DNA of 22,926 bases from Candidatus Heimdallarchaeota archaeon (GTDB taxonomy: Archaea > Asgardarchaeota > Heimdallarchaeia > Heimdallarchaeales > Kariarchaeaceae), in the NCBI GenBank assembly GCA_029882335.1, contig JAOUKW010000015.1, positions 1 to 22,926 on the forward strand, in the 5' to 3' direction. A model generated the notes under the pieces. That model was not told the origin of the DNA, did no database searches, and saw only the letters and a program-made list of their open reading frames with translations. Numbering within the stretch: position 1 is the stretch's first letter; each line of letters begins with the position of its first letter. Of the stretch, positions 1 to 8,158 are shown in pieces. A program made the position numbers and the translations under genes.

Positions 1-2
1 GG

Positions 3-176
3 CCAACCGGAAGAAATACGACAGGGAATAAAGTAGAAAAAATCCCCTTAGCAATTGATAGTGAACCAACTGAAAAAATCGTCCTTCCTAACCCATTGGT
101 TAATACAGAAGGTGAGAAAAAACATTTGGAGAATATTGTATTTGTGTACTCCAGGTACACAGGAAGAATTTCATAA
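3..176 (+). CDS. C-terminal end of an unidentified protein (5' partial)
   Basis: The third forward frame is open from the window edge to a TAA at 174-176 (57 codons), while the other two forward frames stop within the first 36 bases. The visible peptide is polar with Pro and Lys and ends in RYTGRIS; I recognise no family. The stop lies 14 bases before the next ATG, and that gene's Shine-Dalgarno motif directly follows the stop, so this looks like the end of an upstream gene in the same operon. It is too short to rule out a chance open frame. Confidence 0.45.
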   Translation, partial: PTGRNTTGNKVEKIPLAIDSEPTEKIVLPNPLVNTEGEKKHLENIVFVYSRYTGRIS

Positions 177-190
177 AAGGAGTTATTTAT

Positions 191-1072
191 ATGACAGAAA
201 CAAATAAAGAAACTATAGATGAAGAATTATCTCGGATTAAGGAAGAGATGAAAGAAATTAAAGAACTACTCAAAGATAAAAGAGATAACATTAATGATGA
301 GGATAATTTTGATGACTCAGAAGGAACTAGTAGAAATTTTAAATTTGATTTTGGTACTACATTTGATGATATAGATATTGATGTAGATTCACTCGATGTT
401 ACTATTAATCAATATTTGGCATCGGTTATGTCTGGTATCAAAAATAATTTTGCTGTAAATATGAGACAATTTTCAAGAGATTTCTCCAGATTTGGCAAAG
501 ATGCAACAAGGGAAGCAGATAGAATAAAAAGAGAAGCAGAAAGAGTAAAAAGAGACCTTGATAGAGAGAAAAGAAGAATCTCAAGAGAATTTACCAGAGA
601 ACAAAGAGACATTCACAGGACGTTTAAGAATAAATTCAAACACTATAAAACTGAAAGTGTCGAATACAGACCATTAGAAGGGGAAGAACTAGAACAATTT
701 TTTGAAAGCAGTCCAGCTTTGGCATCTGCACTATCAGATAGTAGAAGATTAAAATTACTAAAATCACTCGAGAATGGACCTGCATATCAAGGAGAATTAT
801 CAGAAAAAACAGATTTGAAGGGAGGTACATTTAAACATCACATGGATATCCTATTACAAACAAATTTTGTTTATCAAGAGCAGACAAGAGGAAGATATTT
901 GATTACTCAACTTGGTGTTGAGGCATTGAAATTAGTTGAAATTTTATTTAGGAGACTAGAAAATGAAACAAAGTCAGAAGAAATTGCTGTAAATGTCACA
1001 TTTGATGAAGATGAGGCGGATATTGACGTTGTTGAAGAAGATGAGGATTTATCTTCTAAGGGAGATAATTAA
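191..1072 (+). CDS. ArsR-like winged-helix protein with coiled-coil and charged helix
   Basis: This 293-residue protein probably binds DNA through a winged helix at about residues 175-256. There, SDSRRLKLLKSL begins a typical ArsR-type fold, LKGGTFKHHMDILLQ reads as the recognition helix, and TRGRYLITQLG as the wing. In front are a coiled coil (about 8-33), an Asp-rich beta-prone stretch (40-70) and a long Arg/Glu/Lys helix (about 92-152) rich in RE, RD and KR pairs. The last 30 residues are strongly acidic. No metal-binding Cys cluster is visible, so it is not an obvious metal sensor. The ATG at 191 follows an AAGGAG motif at 178-183. An unrecognised gene starts about 20 bases downstream and is probably co-transcribed. 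The long helix suggests oligomerisation or binding along a polymer; that is inference. The winged helix is fairly sure and the role is unknown. Confidence 0.8.
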   Translation: MTETNKETIDEELSRIKEEMKEIKELLKDKRDNINDEDNFDDSEGTSRNFKFDFGTTFDDIDIDVDSLDVTINQYLASVMSGIKNNFAVNMRQFSRDFSRFGKDATREADRIKREAERVKRDLDREKRRISREFTREQRDIHRTFKNKFKHYKTESVEYRPLEGEELEQFFESSPALASALSDSRRLKLLKSLENGPAYQGELSEKTDLKGGTFKHHMDILLQTNFVYQEQTRGRYLITQLGVEALKLVEILFRRLENETKSEEIAVNVTFDEDEADIDVVEEDEDLSSKGDN

Positions 1073-1092
1073 TCTGGAATTAGGTGAACAAG

Positions 1093-1779
1093 ATGAATAT
1101 TAAAATAGATGACTTGATACTTACTGGTAAAGGTTTTATGGCAGAAGAAGTAGACTGGCTTGACGACAATTTTAAGATGATTGCAAATCAAGTTGAATTT
1201 CTTCAAGTTAAAGAAAAACAAACAAACACACCTATTGGTTGGTTTGTAAATGGATATATGACGGTTATGGCAGATTTGACCGTACACACAACTAAGGGAA
1301 TGAAAGGAAAATCAATTAAAAAAGAATTACAATATACATTGATCTTAGACACAAATTTGAGACTAAAAACAATAATACCAGAGGATTTAACAGACTTTGA
1401 TATTGAGAAACCTACTGCGATATTACAAAAAATATTAAGTAATAATTGGAAGAAGGTTAACTTAAAAGATTCAGATACGGATATTTCGAGTTTAGTTTTA
1501 TTATCTACTGCTTCAGATACAATGCTATTGCAAGAGGAAAATCAGACGATTTGGATTAGTTCAGAAGATGGAATATTTGTACTTAATAAGAAAAATGATA
1601 AATTAACCATGGTTTCAAAAAACGATGGAATATTGAATATCAATGGAGATCAAGATATACAATTAGGAAATGGTGAAATCAGAATTGATGGTGAAGTATT
1701 TAATCCTGAAAAGATAATACAAAATATCTCACAATCCATTAATAAAGCATTTAAATCGATGAAATTTTCATTTGATTAA
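1093..1779 (+). CDS. Unrecognised beta-rich protein, partner of the winged-helix gene
   Basis: This 228-residue protein belongs to no family I recognise. It has no signal peptide, membrane segment or Cys motif. The N-terminal part mixes strands and helices. Residues about 140-205 alternate short strands with Gly/Asn/Asp turns (SSEDGIF, SKNDGILNINGDQ, LGNGEIRIDGE), which suggests a repetitive beta sheet. The C terminus is a short amphipathic helix (NISQSINKAFKSMKF). I chose the ATG at 1093 because AGGTGA lies five bases upstream; a GTG at 1084 would add three residues but has no motif at usable distance. The gene lies just behind the winged-helix gene and probably forms an operon with it. A role alongside that regulator is inferred from position only. 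Confidence 0.7.
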   Translation: MNIKIDDLILTGKGFMAEEVDWLDDNFKMIANQVEFLQVKEKQTNTPIGWFVNGYMTVMADLTVHTTKGMKGKSIKKELQYTLILDTNLRLKTIIPEDLTDFDIEKPTAILQKILSNNWKKVNLKDSDTDISSLVLLSTASDTMLLQEENQTIWISSEDGIFVLNKKNDKLTMVSKNDGILNINGDQDIQLGNGEIRIDGEVFNPEKIIQNISQSINKAFKSMKFSFD

Positions 1780-1836
1780 TCAAATTAAATCCGTTTTTAA
1801 CCAAATACTCAACTATTACATATTAATGAGATACTT

Positions 1837-2454
1837 ATGAATATATTATTCACTGGTTTCGAACCATTTGGTGACTCAAATATTAATCCAACAGAAGAAG
1901 CAGTAAGGGAGATGGATGGAAGTATAATAGGTAATCATCACCAATTCAGAGTCATCGGGAAAGTTATACCCCTTAGATACCATGAAATCAGAAATGAACT
2001 GAGTAAATTAATTAAGGAATTCAAACCAGTAGCAATTTTATTATCAGGTCAAGCAGGTGGGGAGGAAATCAGATTAGAAAAAAATGCTTATAATGAGTCG
2101 ACTTCAAAGGTTCCATATAATTGTGGTACAATTGTTAATAATGAAATCTTAGTAACACGGGGTCCAAAAAAGTTAACGTCGATTCTACCTTTAGAATTAT
2201 TTAATAGAAGACTAAATATAGAAAAAATACCTGTAAAATACTCAGAAAATGCAGGTAGATTCGGCTGTAATCAAATATTTTATTATGCAAGATATGATCA
2301 TCCAAACATACCCTCTGGTTTCATTCATGTACCTCTCTTACCTCAACAAGCAAAAAAAGATCAACCTTCTATGACACAAGAAACAATCAATAGAGGTTTA
2401 TTTCTAATAATTAGTGAGTTAGCTAATTATTTATCAATAAACTTGATAGCGTAG
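1837..2454 (+). CDS. pcp: Pyroglutamyl-peptidase I (pyrrolidone-carboxylate peptidase)
   Basis: This cytosolic cysteine peptidase (family C15) removes an N-terminal pyroglutamate from peptides. The 205-residue length matches the family (about 200-220). The start MNILFTGFEPFG is the family signature. The GQAGGEEIRLEKNAYN region supplies the catalytic Glu81, NAGRFGCNQIFYYA supplies Cys144, and GFIHVPLLPQQ supplies His164. The triad is therefore complete, and the first two positions equal the numbering in characterised bacterial enzymes. No good Shine-Dalgarno motif precedes the ATG, and the 57-base gap upstream holds only a weak TATA-like sequence near 1795-1802, so it may be read through from the preceding genes. 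The TPR gene begins 11 bases after its stop. A role in peptide salvage is the family's usual one. Confidence 0.9.
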   Translation: MNILFTGFEPFGDSNINPTEEAVREMDGSIIGNHHQFRVIGKVIPLRYHEIRNELSKLIKEFKPVAILLSGQAGGEEIRLEKNAYNESTSKVPYNCGTIVNNEILVTRGPKKLTSILPLELFNRRLNIEKIPVKYSENAGRFGCNQIFYYARYDHPNIPSGFIHVPLLPQQAKKDQPSMTQETINRGLFLIISELANYLSINLIA

Positions 2455-2465
2455 GTTTGAAAATT

Positions 2466-3908
2466 ATGTCACAAAATGATCCTTGTATTAAAGCATCGAA
2501 TTTATTTAAAAAAGGAGATATTAAAGGTGCTAAGACTAAGATTACAACTTGTATAAAACAGCTTGAAAAACAAATAAGAGATTTCAGAAAAGATATTAAT
2601 AAACAGACTATGGTTAAATTACGACTATCTCAAGTCTTATGGTTGGAAGGACAAATTCACATTCACCTAAATAATATTAATAATGCAAAAGCATCATTTA
2701 TCAAATGTCGTAACTTTGTCAATGGTTTTCCAGAAACCAATGAATTATTGGAATTCAAAGGCCAAATAGATTACACTTTATCCCAAATAGAAATTCATAT
2801 GGGAAATATTGAGGAGGCAATTAAATTATTAATTAATAGTCAAGATTGCTATAACAAAGCCTCTAAACATATCAAACAGATTGATTCTCTCTATAGATTA
2901 AAAGAGATATATCAGGAATTAAATCAAGGTAATCTGGCTTTACAATGTTTAGATAAAATTGAAAAACTTATTAAGAAGGTTAATAAAACGGAAAGAAAAT
3001 ACCTTCAAGCAAGAATTGAATTGGATAGAGGAAAAATCATTGTTAATTCAGATAAATTTAAGGCAGAAAATTATTTCAAATCTGCAAGACAGAAATTCTC
3101 CAAATTAAATAACGAAAAAGGAGAGGCGGAATCTATGCTTCAACTTGCGATCCTATATGATGAACTAGAAAAGCATGATTCAGAAGAACTGCTTTTAAAC
3201 GCACTAGAATTAGCAAAACTTAAAGAAGAAGTACAACTACAAAGTACAATAATGATACAAATTGGGTTAAGCCTCTTAAAGTCTGGAAAATTTACAGAAG
3301 GAAAAGAAAAACTTATTGAAGGTTTAGAATTAAAAACCGCGACAGGAGATGAGGTTGGGGCAGCAAGAGCATTAATAGAATTAGCTCGAATTAGTCTTAT
3401 TACCGCTAGAAATGAGGATGATTTATTAACTGCAAGAAAATTTGGAGAGAGAGCGTATAAAATATATGATGAGAAAAAAATGATTATCCTTAAAGCGAAT
3501 TCACTGGATATGTTGGGAACAATTAATACTAAACTTGGAAATTATAATATCGCCCTATCACAATTAAATGATGCTAAGAAAATTTACAGAAAACAAGGAG
3601 ACAAAATTTCAGAGGCTAAAATGCTACTACAACAAGCAATTGCATTTGATTTACAAAATAGCCCTACTGAAGCGATTGATGCCTTAATTCGGGCAGAAAA
3701 AATATTTGAGAAAGGAAATGACAAACAGGGCCTTGCAGAAACATGGCAATTATTGGGGATTTTTGAAGGCAGAAGAGAAAAACAGTTGGGATTAGCTTAT
3801 TTAAAGAAAAGTAAAACACTTTATCAAGAAATCATTAAAAACAATAAAAATTTATACCCGATAATCGAAGTTATAGATAAACACATAGAAGAGTTAAATG
3901 TTGATTAA
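2466..3908 (+). CDS. TPR-repeat protein
   Basis: The protein of about 480 residues consists almost wholly of paired helices with tetratricopeptide character, and I count about ten units from residue 60 to the end. Examples are LAILYDELEKHDSEELLLNA, LGTINTKLGNYNIALSQL and LLGIFEGRREKQLGLAYL, each with the typical small residue at the helix crossing. It has no signal peptide or membrane segment, so it is probably a cytosolic scaffold for protein-protein contacts. The first 60 residues are helical and Lys-rich, with a few Cys that form no motif. The ATG at 2466 has AGGT nine bases upstream; an in-frame TTG at 2457 would add three residues. It follows the peptidase gene closely and ends one base before the stop of the opposing gene. 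The partner is unknown. Confidence 0.85.
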   Translation: MSQNDPCIKASNLFKKGDIKGAKTKITTCIKQLEKQIRDFRKDINKQTMVKLRLSQVLWLEGQIHIHLNNINNAKASFIKCRNFVNGFPETNELLEFKGQIDYTLSQIEIHMGNIEEAIKLLINSQDCYNKASKHIKQIDSLYRLKEIYQELNQGNLALQCLDKIEKLIKKVNKTERKYLQARIELDRGKIIVNSDKFKAENYFKSARQKFSKLNNEKGEAESMLQLAILYDELEKHDSEELLLNALELAKLKEEVQLQSTIMIQIGLSLLKSGKFTEGKEKLIEGLELKTATGDEVGAARALIELARISLITARNEDDLLTARKFGERAYKIYDEKKMIILKANSLDMLGTINTKLGNYNIALSQLNDAKKIYRKQGDKISEAKMLLQQAIAFDLQNSPTEAIDALIRAEKIFEKGNDKQGLAETWQLLGIFEGRREKQLGLAYLKKSKTLYQEIIKNNKNLYPIIEVIDKHIEELNVD

Positions 3909-3909
3909 A

Positions 3910-4617
3910 CTAGCCAAGATATGTATTTAACTTCCTATCAAATGATTCAGGGTGATCTGGAGGGTCTAACATAAACACTGGTTGTGGTTTTGTTTCTACA
4001 AAAACTTGAACATTTACAACCTCTAATACACTTCCTGCTAATTTATGTAATTCTTCTGCACTTTCTTGAGATAATGCATCGATTTCCAAACCATTCTCCA
4101 AATTAGCAGTTGAATTCATACTAATATCGGGATTTATATTAAGAAAACGGACTACTCGCTTTAACTCATTCAAAACCATAAAGGCACGAACTGCTTTTGC
4201 TTCATATTCCTTTTCAAATATTACATTGATTTTGTATCTATTTGTTAATCGACCTACTAACCGAATTAAGAACTCACCAGCATAAACCATTTCTTGAGCT
4301 TTCGTTGATTTGGGAATACCATGTGTTTGAATCTCATTATAGATGTCATTAAGCATTTCCAAAATATCTAAGATGTATCCTTGATAATAAACGGTTGATA
4401 ATAATGAAGACCCACCTGCAGAAAGTAATCGAATTGTTGTTCCTAGAGTTTCAAAACTTGGATCAAATTCGATTTCTTTTACTAAATCGGATGCTTGAAG
4501 AATAAGTTCGATACCCTCTTTATTCTGATTTTGTGCAATTACCATCGGTAGAGCAGAATTTAAAATGGTAATCATTTTTTCTAATTTCATTAAATTGTGT
4601 TGAATTGATTCAGCCAT
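3910..4617 (-). CDS. Stand-alone CheA P1/P2-like protein without kinase domain
   Basis: Residues about 128-207 of this 235-residue protein resemble the response-regulator-binding P2 region of CheA histidine kinases: a strand, then AKAVRAFMVLNELKRVV, an INPDI turn, a short acidic strand, and a final helix-strand ending VLEVVNVQVF. Residues 1-110 are helical, like a CheA P1 (Hpt) bundle, but lack the phosphorylatable His; the only His residues there are H7 and H99, neither in an AHTLKG-like setting. No dimerisation, ATPase or CheW-like domain follows, so it cannot be a kinase by itself. It might tether or sequester a response regulator (inference). The ATG has AAGGA seven bases upstream. It is transcribed alone, divergent from the membrane operon, and a receiver protein is encoded about 4 kb away. 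I recognise the family by pattern only. Confidence 0.6.
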   Translation of the reverse strand: MAESIQHNLMKLEKMITILNSALPMVIAQNQNKEGIELILQASDLVKEIEFDPSFETLGTTIRLLSAGGSSLLSTVYYQGYILDILEMLNDIYNEIQTHGIPKSTKAQEMVYAGEFLIRLVGRLTNRYKINVIFEKEYEAKAVRAFMVLNELKRVVRFLNINPDISMNSTANLENGLEIDALSQESAEELHKLAGSVLEVVNVQVFVETKPQPVFMLDPPDHPESFDRKLNTYLG

Positions 4618-4666
4618 TGATAGTTCCTTAGTATTGTTTTATTTTATTATTTTAACAACCTTTTGA

Positions 4667-4691
4667 TTTTTAAAAATTTTTTTTTTAAAAA
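4667..4691. promoter_or_regulatory. Alternating A/T tracts in a divergent promoter region
   Basis: The 133-base gap between two divergent genes holds a block of T5, A5, T10 and A5 in succession. Such tracts are stiff or curved and melt easily. TATA-like sequences lie on both sides: TTAAATAAAA at 4722-4731, about 25 bases before the plus-strand ATG, and an A/T-rich AATAAAATAAAA on the minus strand near 4642. The block may serve both promoters, but in DNA this AT-rich the assignment is tentative. Confidence 0.35.
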
Positions 4692-4750
4692 TATCAACTT
4701 GAATTGCCTCAATTAGATGATATTAAATAAAATATAAAGATTATATAATA

Positions 4751-6946
4751 ATGGCGAAAAATGAAGTTGAAAATATCAAAAGAATTGATTTATTTGGCGG
4801 ATTTTTACTAATTACTTCATTATTATTCCCAATATTGTGGATACAATTTCAAAATACCTATTTTTCACTTCTCTTATTTTTTTTAATTATACTTGGGATC
4901 ATCATAATTGGATATTATATTCAAAAGGTTAAAACACTTATTTTAGCAATCAACACACCAATTGCCAATACATTTGTGACTCTTGGAGGAATAATATCAC
5001 TCTATCAACTTGCTATCCAATTTAATTTTTCAACTAATTTTAAACTACCAATTATTCCATGGTATTGGTCAATAATCTTAATTTTTACGGGTATAATATT
5101 CAAACTATTCCTGCTTGATGAAGCATTTCAATATTTTATTAAAAATATAACATTAAAAAACCAATTACGAGGGGGATTAATTATCATTGCGATAGTTTTA
5201 GCAATTGCATATTCGCTAACAAAACAAGACATTTACATTTTATATTCAACATGTTCGTTATCATTAATAGCACTGAGTGATCCAGCATATAAAAAAGAAG
5301 TCAAAACACATGAAAAGATTTTCGTGATTTTTAGTTCAATATTAATTTTATTAATGTTTGTAATATTTGATAATGCAATATTTAGAATCTCTTTGATTAT
5401 ACTATTTGTATCAATATTCATCTGGGGAATAAGTATTAAAGAATTCATAGCTAATATTTCTAACCTTTTAAATCATATTTACCTTGGATTAATTATTGTT
5501 ATTAATTATTTACGTAACAAAATAAAATCTAGTATTACATGGATCGTCAATCATCCAATACAAGCAGTCAAAGAACTATTTTTAATCTCCAGTATAATAC
5601 TTGTACTCCTATTTATCTATACATCAAATCAATTGTATTTACTAGTAGCCATAATATGTTTTGCTATTAGAATTTCTCAATTTCTAAAAAAATTCATGAT
5701 ATGGATTGTTTCCAGCCTGAAATCCATGATTTTGGCAGTTTATAACCTTATAAGAGAAATCTTTAATTTGATATATAGAACTTCAAATAAATTCTATAAT
5801 TGGGTTCTAAATAATAAATTTCTAGCTTTCAGAATTTTACTTCTGATACTTTCCATACCTGCATTCATTCTAATTGATAGCAAGAACAATTACAATATAA
5901 TTGTATTTAGTGTTCTTATAACACTTGGAATATTACCAAGTCTAATTTTACCAATTAAAAACTTCAGTATCAACCTTATCAAATTTACAAGGTCACTCTT
6001 GAATAACATCATTTCCAGCTTGCATGAGTTGTTTATTTATGTCAAATCAAATCCATATGGTATTATTAAAGGAGTAACATATCTGTCCTCAATTGGAATT
6101 TGGCTTTTCAAACCATTCAATTCATTGAGTACGAATAGTAATAATCTAATCTCATTTATTTTATTTATAGTCGCGATTATACTTACTTTCCCAAATTCAA
6201 TTATATCCATCAAAAATAAATTAATTAACTATCTCACAGACGTAACTAGACTATTTGGTTTATCAGGTGTGAGTTTTCTAATTTTAGCCATGTTTATTGA
6301 AAATCCTCTCCTTTCACTTGTATTCATTATACTTTCTTCAATTTTCTTAAGTTTTTCATGGGAAAATTCAATACCAGTGATGATCGGCTTAATATTACAA
6401 TCATTCACACATTTCATCCATCATATTTTCATGTTTTTTTCAAGATTTCGAAATTTTGGTTATATTATATCCTTCATTAGTTGGATATTATTAATCCTAA
6501 GTTTTTTCTATAATTTCATCTTTGACAGAAATGATTTAATAAGAATATCAATATTTGTTTTATCAATTTGTCTATGGAACTTGGCATATCCTCATAGAAG
6601 ATATCAGTTTATTAGACTACTAAAAGGAGCGTATAACTTTATTTATTCCATGATTTACAATATCATGTTAACTGGATATAAGATACTAAAGTCAATATTT
6701 AGATCCCTTTACAATAATTTAATTCTCGTAATCATTTGGTTAGTAGCATTTGCATTGGCACTTATTGGTATTTCATTGATTTTACCATCATTACATTTTA
6801 TAGCTGAATTGATTTTTGATGATTTAACGACAAATAAACTAGCATCTTTTATCGTAGGTTTATCGTTAATTGGAATTTCATCACTAACCTTCCAGCAAAC
6901 ATATAAGAAAAGATCAGTTATTTCTTTTCAACAGGAGGTAAAATAG
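4751..6946 (+). CDS. Large polytopic membrane protein built of TM-hairpin repeats
   Basis: The 731-residue protein has about 20 predicted membrane helices arranged as roughly ten hairpins (about 15-57, 74-121, 142-176, 189-227, 274-307, 357-400, 438-480, 505-536, 570-612 and 656-715). Each hairpin turns at a short Asn/Asp-containing loop such as FDNAI, TSNQLY, DSKNNYN or FDRNDL. From residue 274 onward the hairpins recur every 65-86 residues, separated by amphipathic segments of about 20-50 residues rich in Lys, Arg, Phe and Tyr. I see no transporter signature, catalytic motif or Cys pair. The N terminus is short and probably cytosolic. It is the first gene of a three-gene operon; its stop abuts the next ATG, and the next protein has the same design. 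Whether it transports, shapes membranes or anchors others cannot be told from sequence. Confidence 0.75.
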   Translation: MAKNEVENIKRIDLFGGFLLITSLLFPILWIQFQNTYFSLLLFFLIILGIIIIGYYIQKVKTLILAINTPIANTFVTLGGIISLYQLAIQFNFSTNFKLPIIPWYWSIILIFTGIIFKLFLLDEAFQYFIKNITLKNQLRGGLIIIAIVLAIAYSLTKQDIYILYSTCSLSLIALSDPAYKKEVKTHEKIFVIFSSILILLMFVIFDNAIFRISLIILFVSIFIWGISIKEFIANISNLLNHIYLGLIIVINYLRNKIKSSITWIVNHPIQAVKELFLISSIILVLLFIYTSNQLYLLVAIICFAIRISQFLKKFMIWIVSSLKSMILAVYNLIREIFNLIYRTSNKFYNWVLNNKFLAFRILLLILSIPAFILIDSKNNYNIIVFSVLITLGILPSLILPIKNFSINLIKFTRSLLNNIISSLHELFIYVKSNPYGIIKGVTYLSSIGIWLFKPFNSLSTNSNNLISFILFIVAIILTFPNSIISIKNKLINYLTDVTRLFGLSGVSFLILAMFIENPLLSLVFIILSSIFLSFSWENSIPVMIGLILQSFTHFIHHIFMFFSRFRNFGYIISFISWILLILSFFYNFIFDRNDLIRISIFVLSICLWNLAYPHRRYQFIRLLKGAYNFIYSMIYNIMLTGYKILKSIFRSLYNNLILVIIWLVAFALALIGISLILPSLHFIAELIFDDLTTNKLASFIVGLSLIGISSLTFQQTYKKRSVISFQQEVK
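6934..6939 (+). promoter_or_regulatory. Strong Shine-Dalgarno site within the membrane operon
   Basis: GGAGGT lies inside the end of the upstream gene, seven bases before an ATG that directly follows that gene's TAG. It is the strongest ribosome-binding motif I saw in the window. It fixes the start of the RING-like membrane protein and indicates coupled translation of the two membrane proteins. Confidence 0.7.
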
Positions 6947-8158
6947 ATGTCTGAAAATCCAAGATCTAAATTAGATATTATAACAATTATTTTGACAGTA
7001 ATTGGGGTATTAGTTGTAATAAACGATCAACAAATTGGATTAACATTGATTTTTGTTGCTGGTCTTTTATGGACAGCAGGAATTGTGTTAAGACGATTAG
7101 AAAAAATTGGTGCAGAAATGTTTGCTTTTGGTTCTATTTTAGTTTGGGTTGGTTATTTATTATTTGCACTACCAATACTTGGATTTGCTTGGAATTTATT
7201 TAAAGATTCAAACACTGAAATAATACTATTTATTGCAGGAATAATATTGATATTATTAGGCTATACTACTGAATATTATGATCTAAATATCCGTTTCGTT
7301 GAATTTTTACGGAAAACAAAAATAAAATTCGATTTAGCATGGAGAAGAATCTCAAGGAGCATATTAAAATCACCATGGATATTGATAGCATTTATTGTTT
7401 CAATATATCTTCTAATGACGCTAACTCTGCCAGAATTTTTGTACCCCTTGCAATTAATCGTGCCTGGTAAAAAATTATCTTTCTATTATCTGATAATTGT
7501 ATGCTTTATTATTACTCCATTATCAATTGAATTTAAAGACTTTATCTTCGCAGGAATAGAAACATTAGTTGGTATTTTTTCAATAATTTTTCAATGGCTA
7601 TTTTGGAGAATAAAGTCAATTCCCCAATTATTTGTATCTTTGATAAAGTTAATTAAAGAATTTTTCGCACATATGATTTCTTTCATAAGTTCAATATTTT
7701 ATTTATTTATTCAAAGAAAATATATAATTAGCTTCTTCGGATCTCTAGTATTCGTATTTTACGGCTTATTACATGGAGATATGATTCTTTTATATTTTAC
7801 TTCATTTTTCTTAATATTAACAATTACATACTTCATCTCAGAAAATACAGAGGTAGTAAGTGATAGAATAAACAGCATCCATCAAAGAACATATCAAAGA
7901 TCTTTATTTGTTAGAAATAGATTTAAAAAGAAAGATCTTATTTGTCCAAAATGTAAGCAAATTTTTCCAGAACAAAATAGATTTTGTATTAAATGTGGAT
8001 TTGAAATATCTAAATGTATGGTGTGCAAGGGTAAAATTATAGCTTTAGAAACAATTATACAGTGTAATAATTGTGACGCACCAGCCCATGAGGATCATAT
8101 TTTAAAATGGATAATGATAAAAAACATATGTCCAAACTGTAGGGAGCAATGGAATTAG
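6947..8158 (+). CDS. TM-hairpin membrane protein with C-terminal zinc ribbon and RING-like module
   Basis: The 403-residue protein has four TM hairpins (about 10-47, 59-105, 143-192 and 259-297) separated by amphipathic segments, as in the preceding gene. A soluble tail begins near residue 300. The tail holds a zinc ribbon (C333, C336, C347, C350). Directly after it comes a second cluster: C357-x2-C360, C373-x2-C376, H381-x2-H384 and C395-x2-C398. The order C4-H2-C2 with these spacings matches a two-zinc cross-brace of the RING/PHD type, and HILKWIMIKNICPNC resembles the end of a RING-H2 finger. By analogy it could be a membrane-bound ubiquitin-ligase-like adaptor; that is inference, and no ubiquitin, E1 or E2 gene lies in the window. 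The ATG abuts the upstream stop behind a strong GGAGGT, and the next gene abuts its TAG. Domain layout is sure, function is not. Confidence 0.75.
   Translation: MSENPRSKLDIITIILTVIGVLVVINDQQIGLTLIFVAGLLWTAGIVLRRLEKIGAEMFAFGSILVWVGYLLFALPILGFAWNLFKDSNTEIILFIAGIILILLGYTTEYYDLNIRFVEFLRKTKIKFDLAWRRISRSILKSPWILIAFIVSIYLLMTLTLPEFLYPLQLIVPGKKLSFYYLIIVCFIITPLSIEFKDFIFAGIETLVGIFSIIFQWLFWRIKSIPQLFVSLIKLIKEFFAHMISFISSIFYLFIQRKYIISFFGSLVFVFYGLLHGDMILLYFTSFFLILTITYFISENTEVVSDRINSIHQRTYQRSLFVRNRFKKKDLICPKCKQIFPEQNRFCIKCGFEISKCMVCKGKIIALETIIQCNNCDAPAHEDHILKWIMIKNICPNCREQWN

Noticed and set aside
3910..4617. Functional histidine phosphotransfer protein
   Set aside because: No His occurs where the P1/Hpt phospho-acceptor should be.
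4667..4691. Long A/T tract read as an origin of replication or a transposon end
   Set aside because: No origin-binding repeats, no Cdc6/Orc1 gene and no target duplication are nearby; a divergent promoter explains it more simply.
5233..6417. Opposite-strand open frames inside the large membrane gene
   Set aside because: Short frames without start signals, explained by base composition over a long membrane-protein gene.
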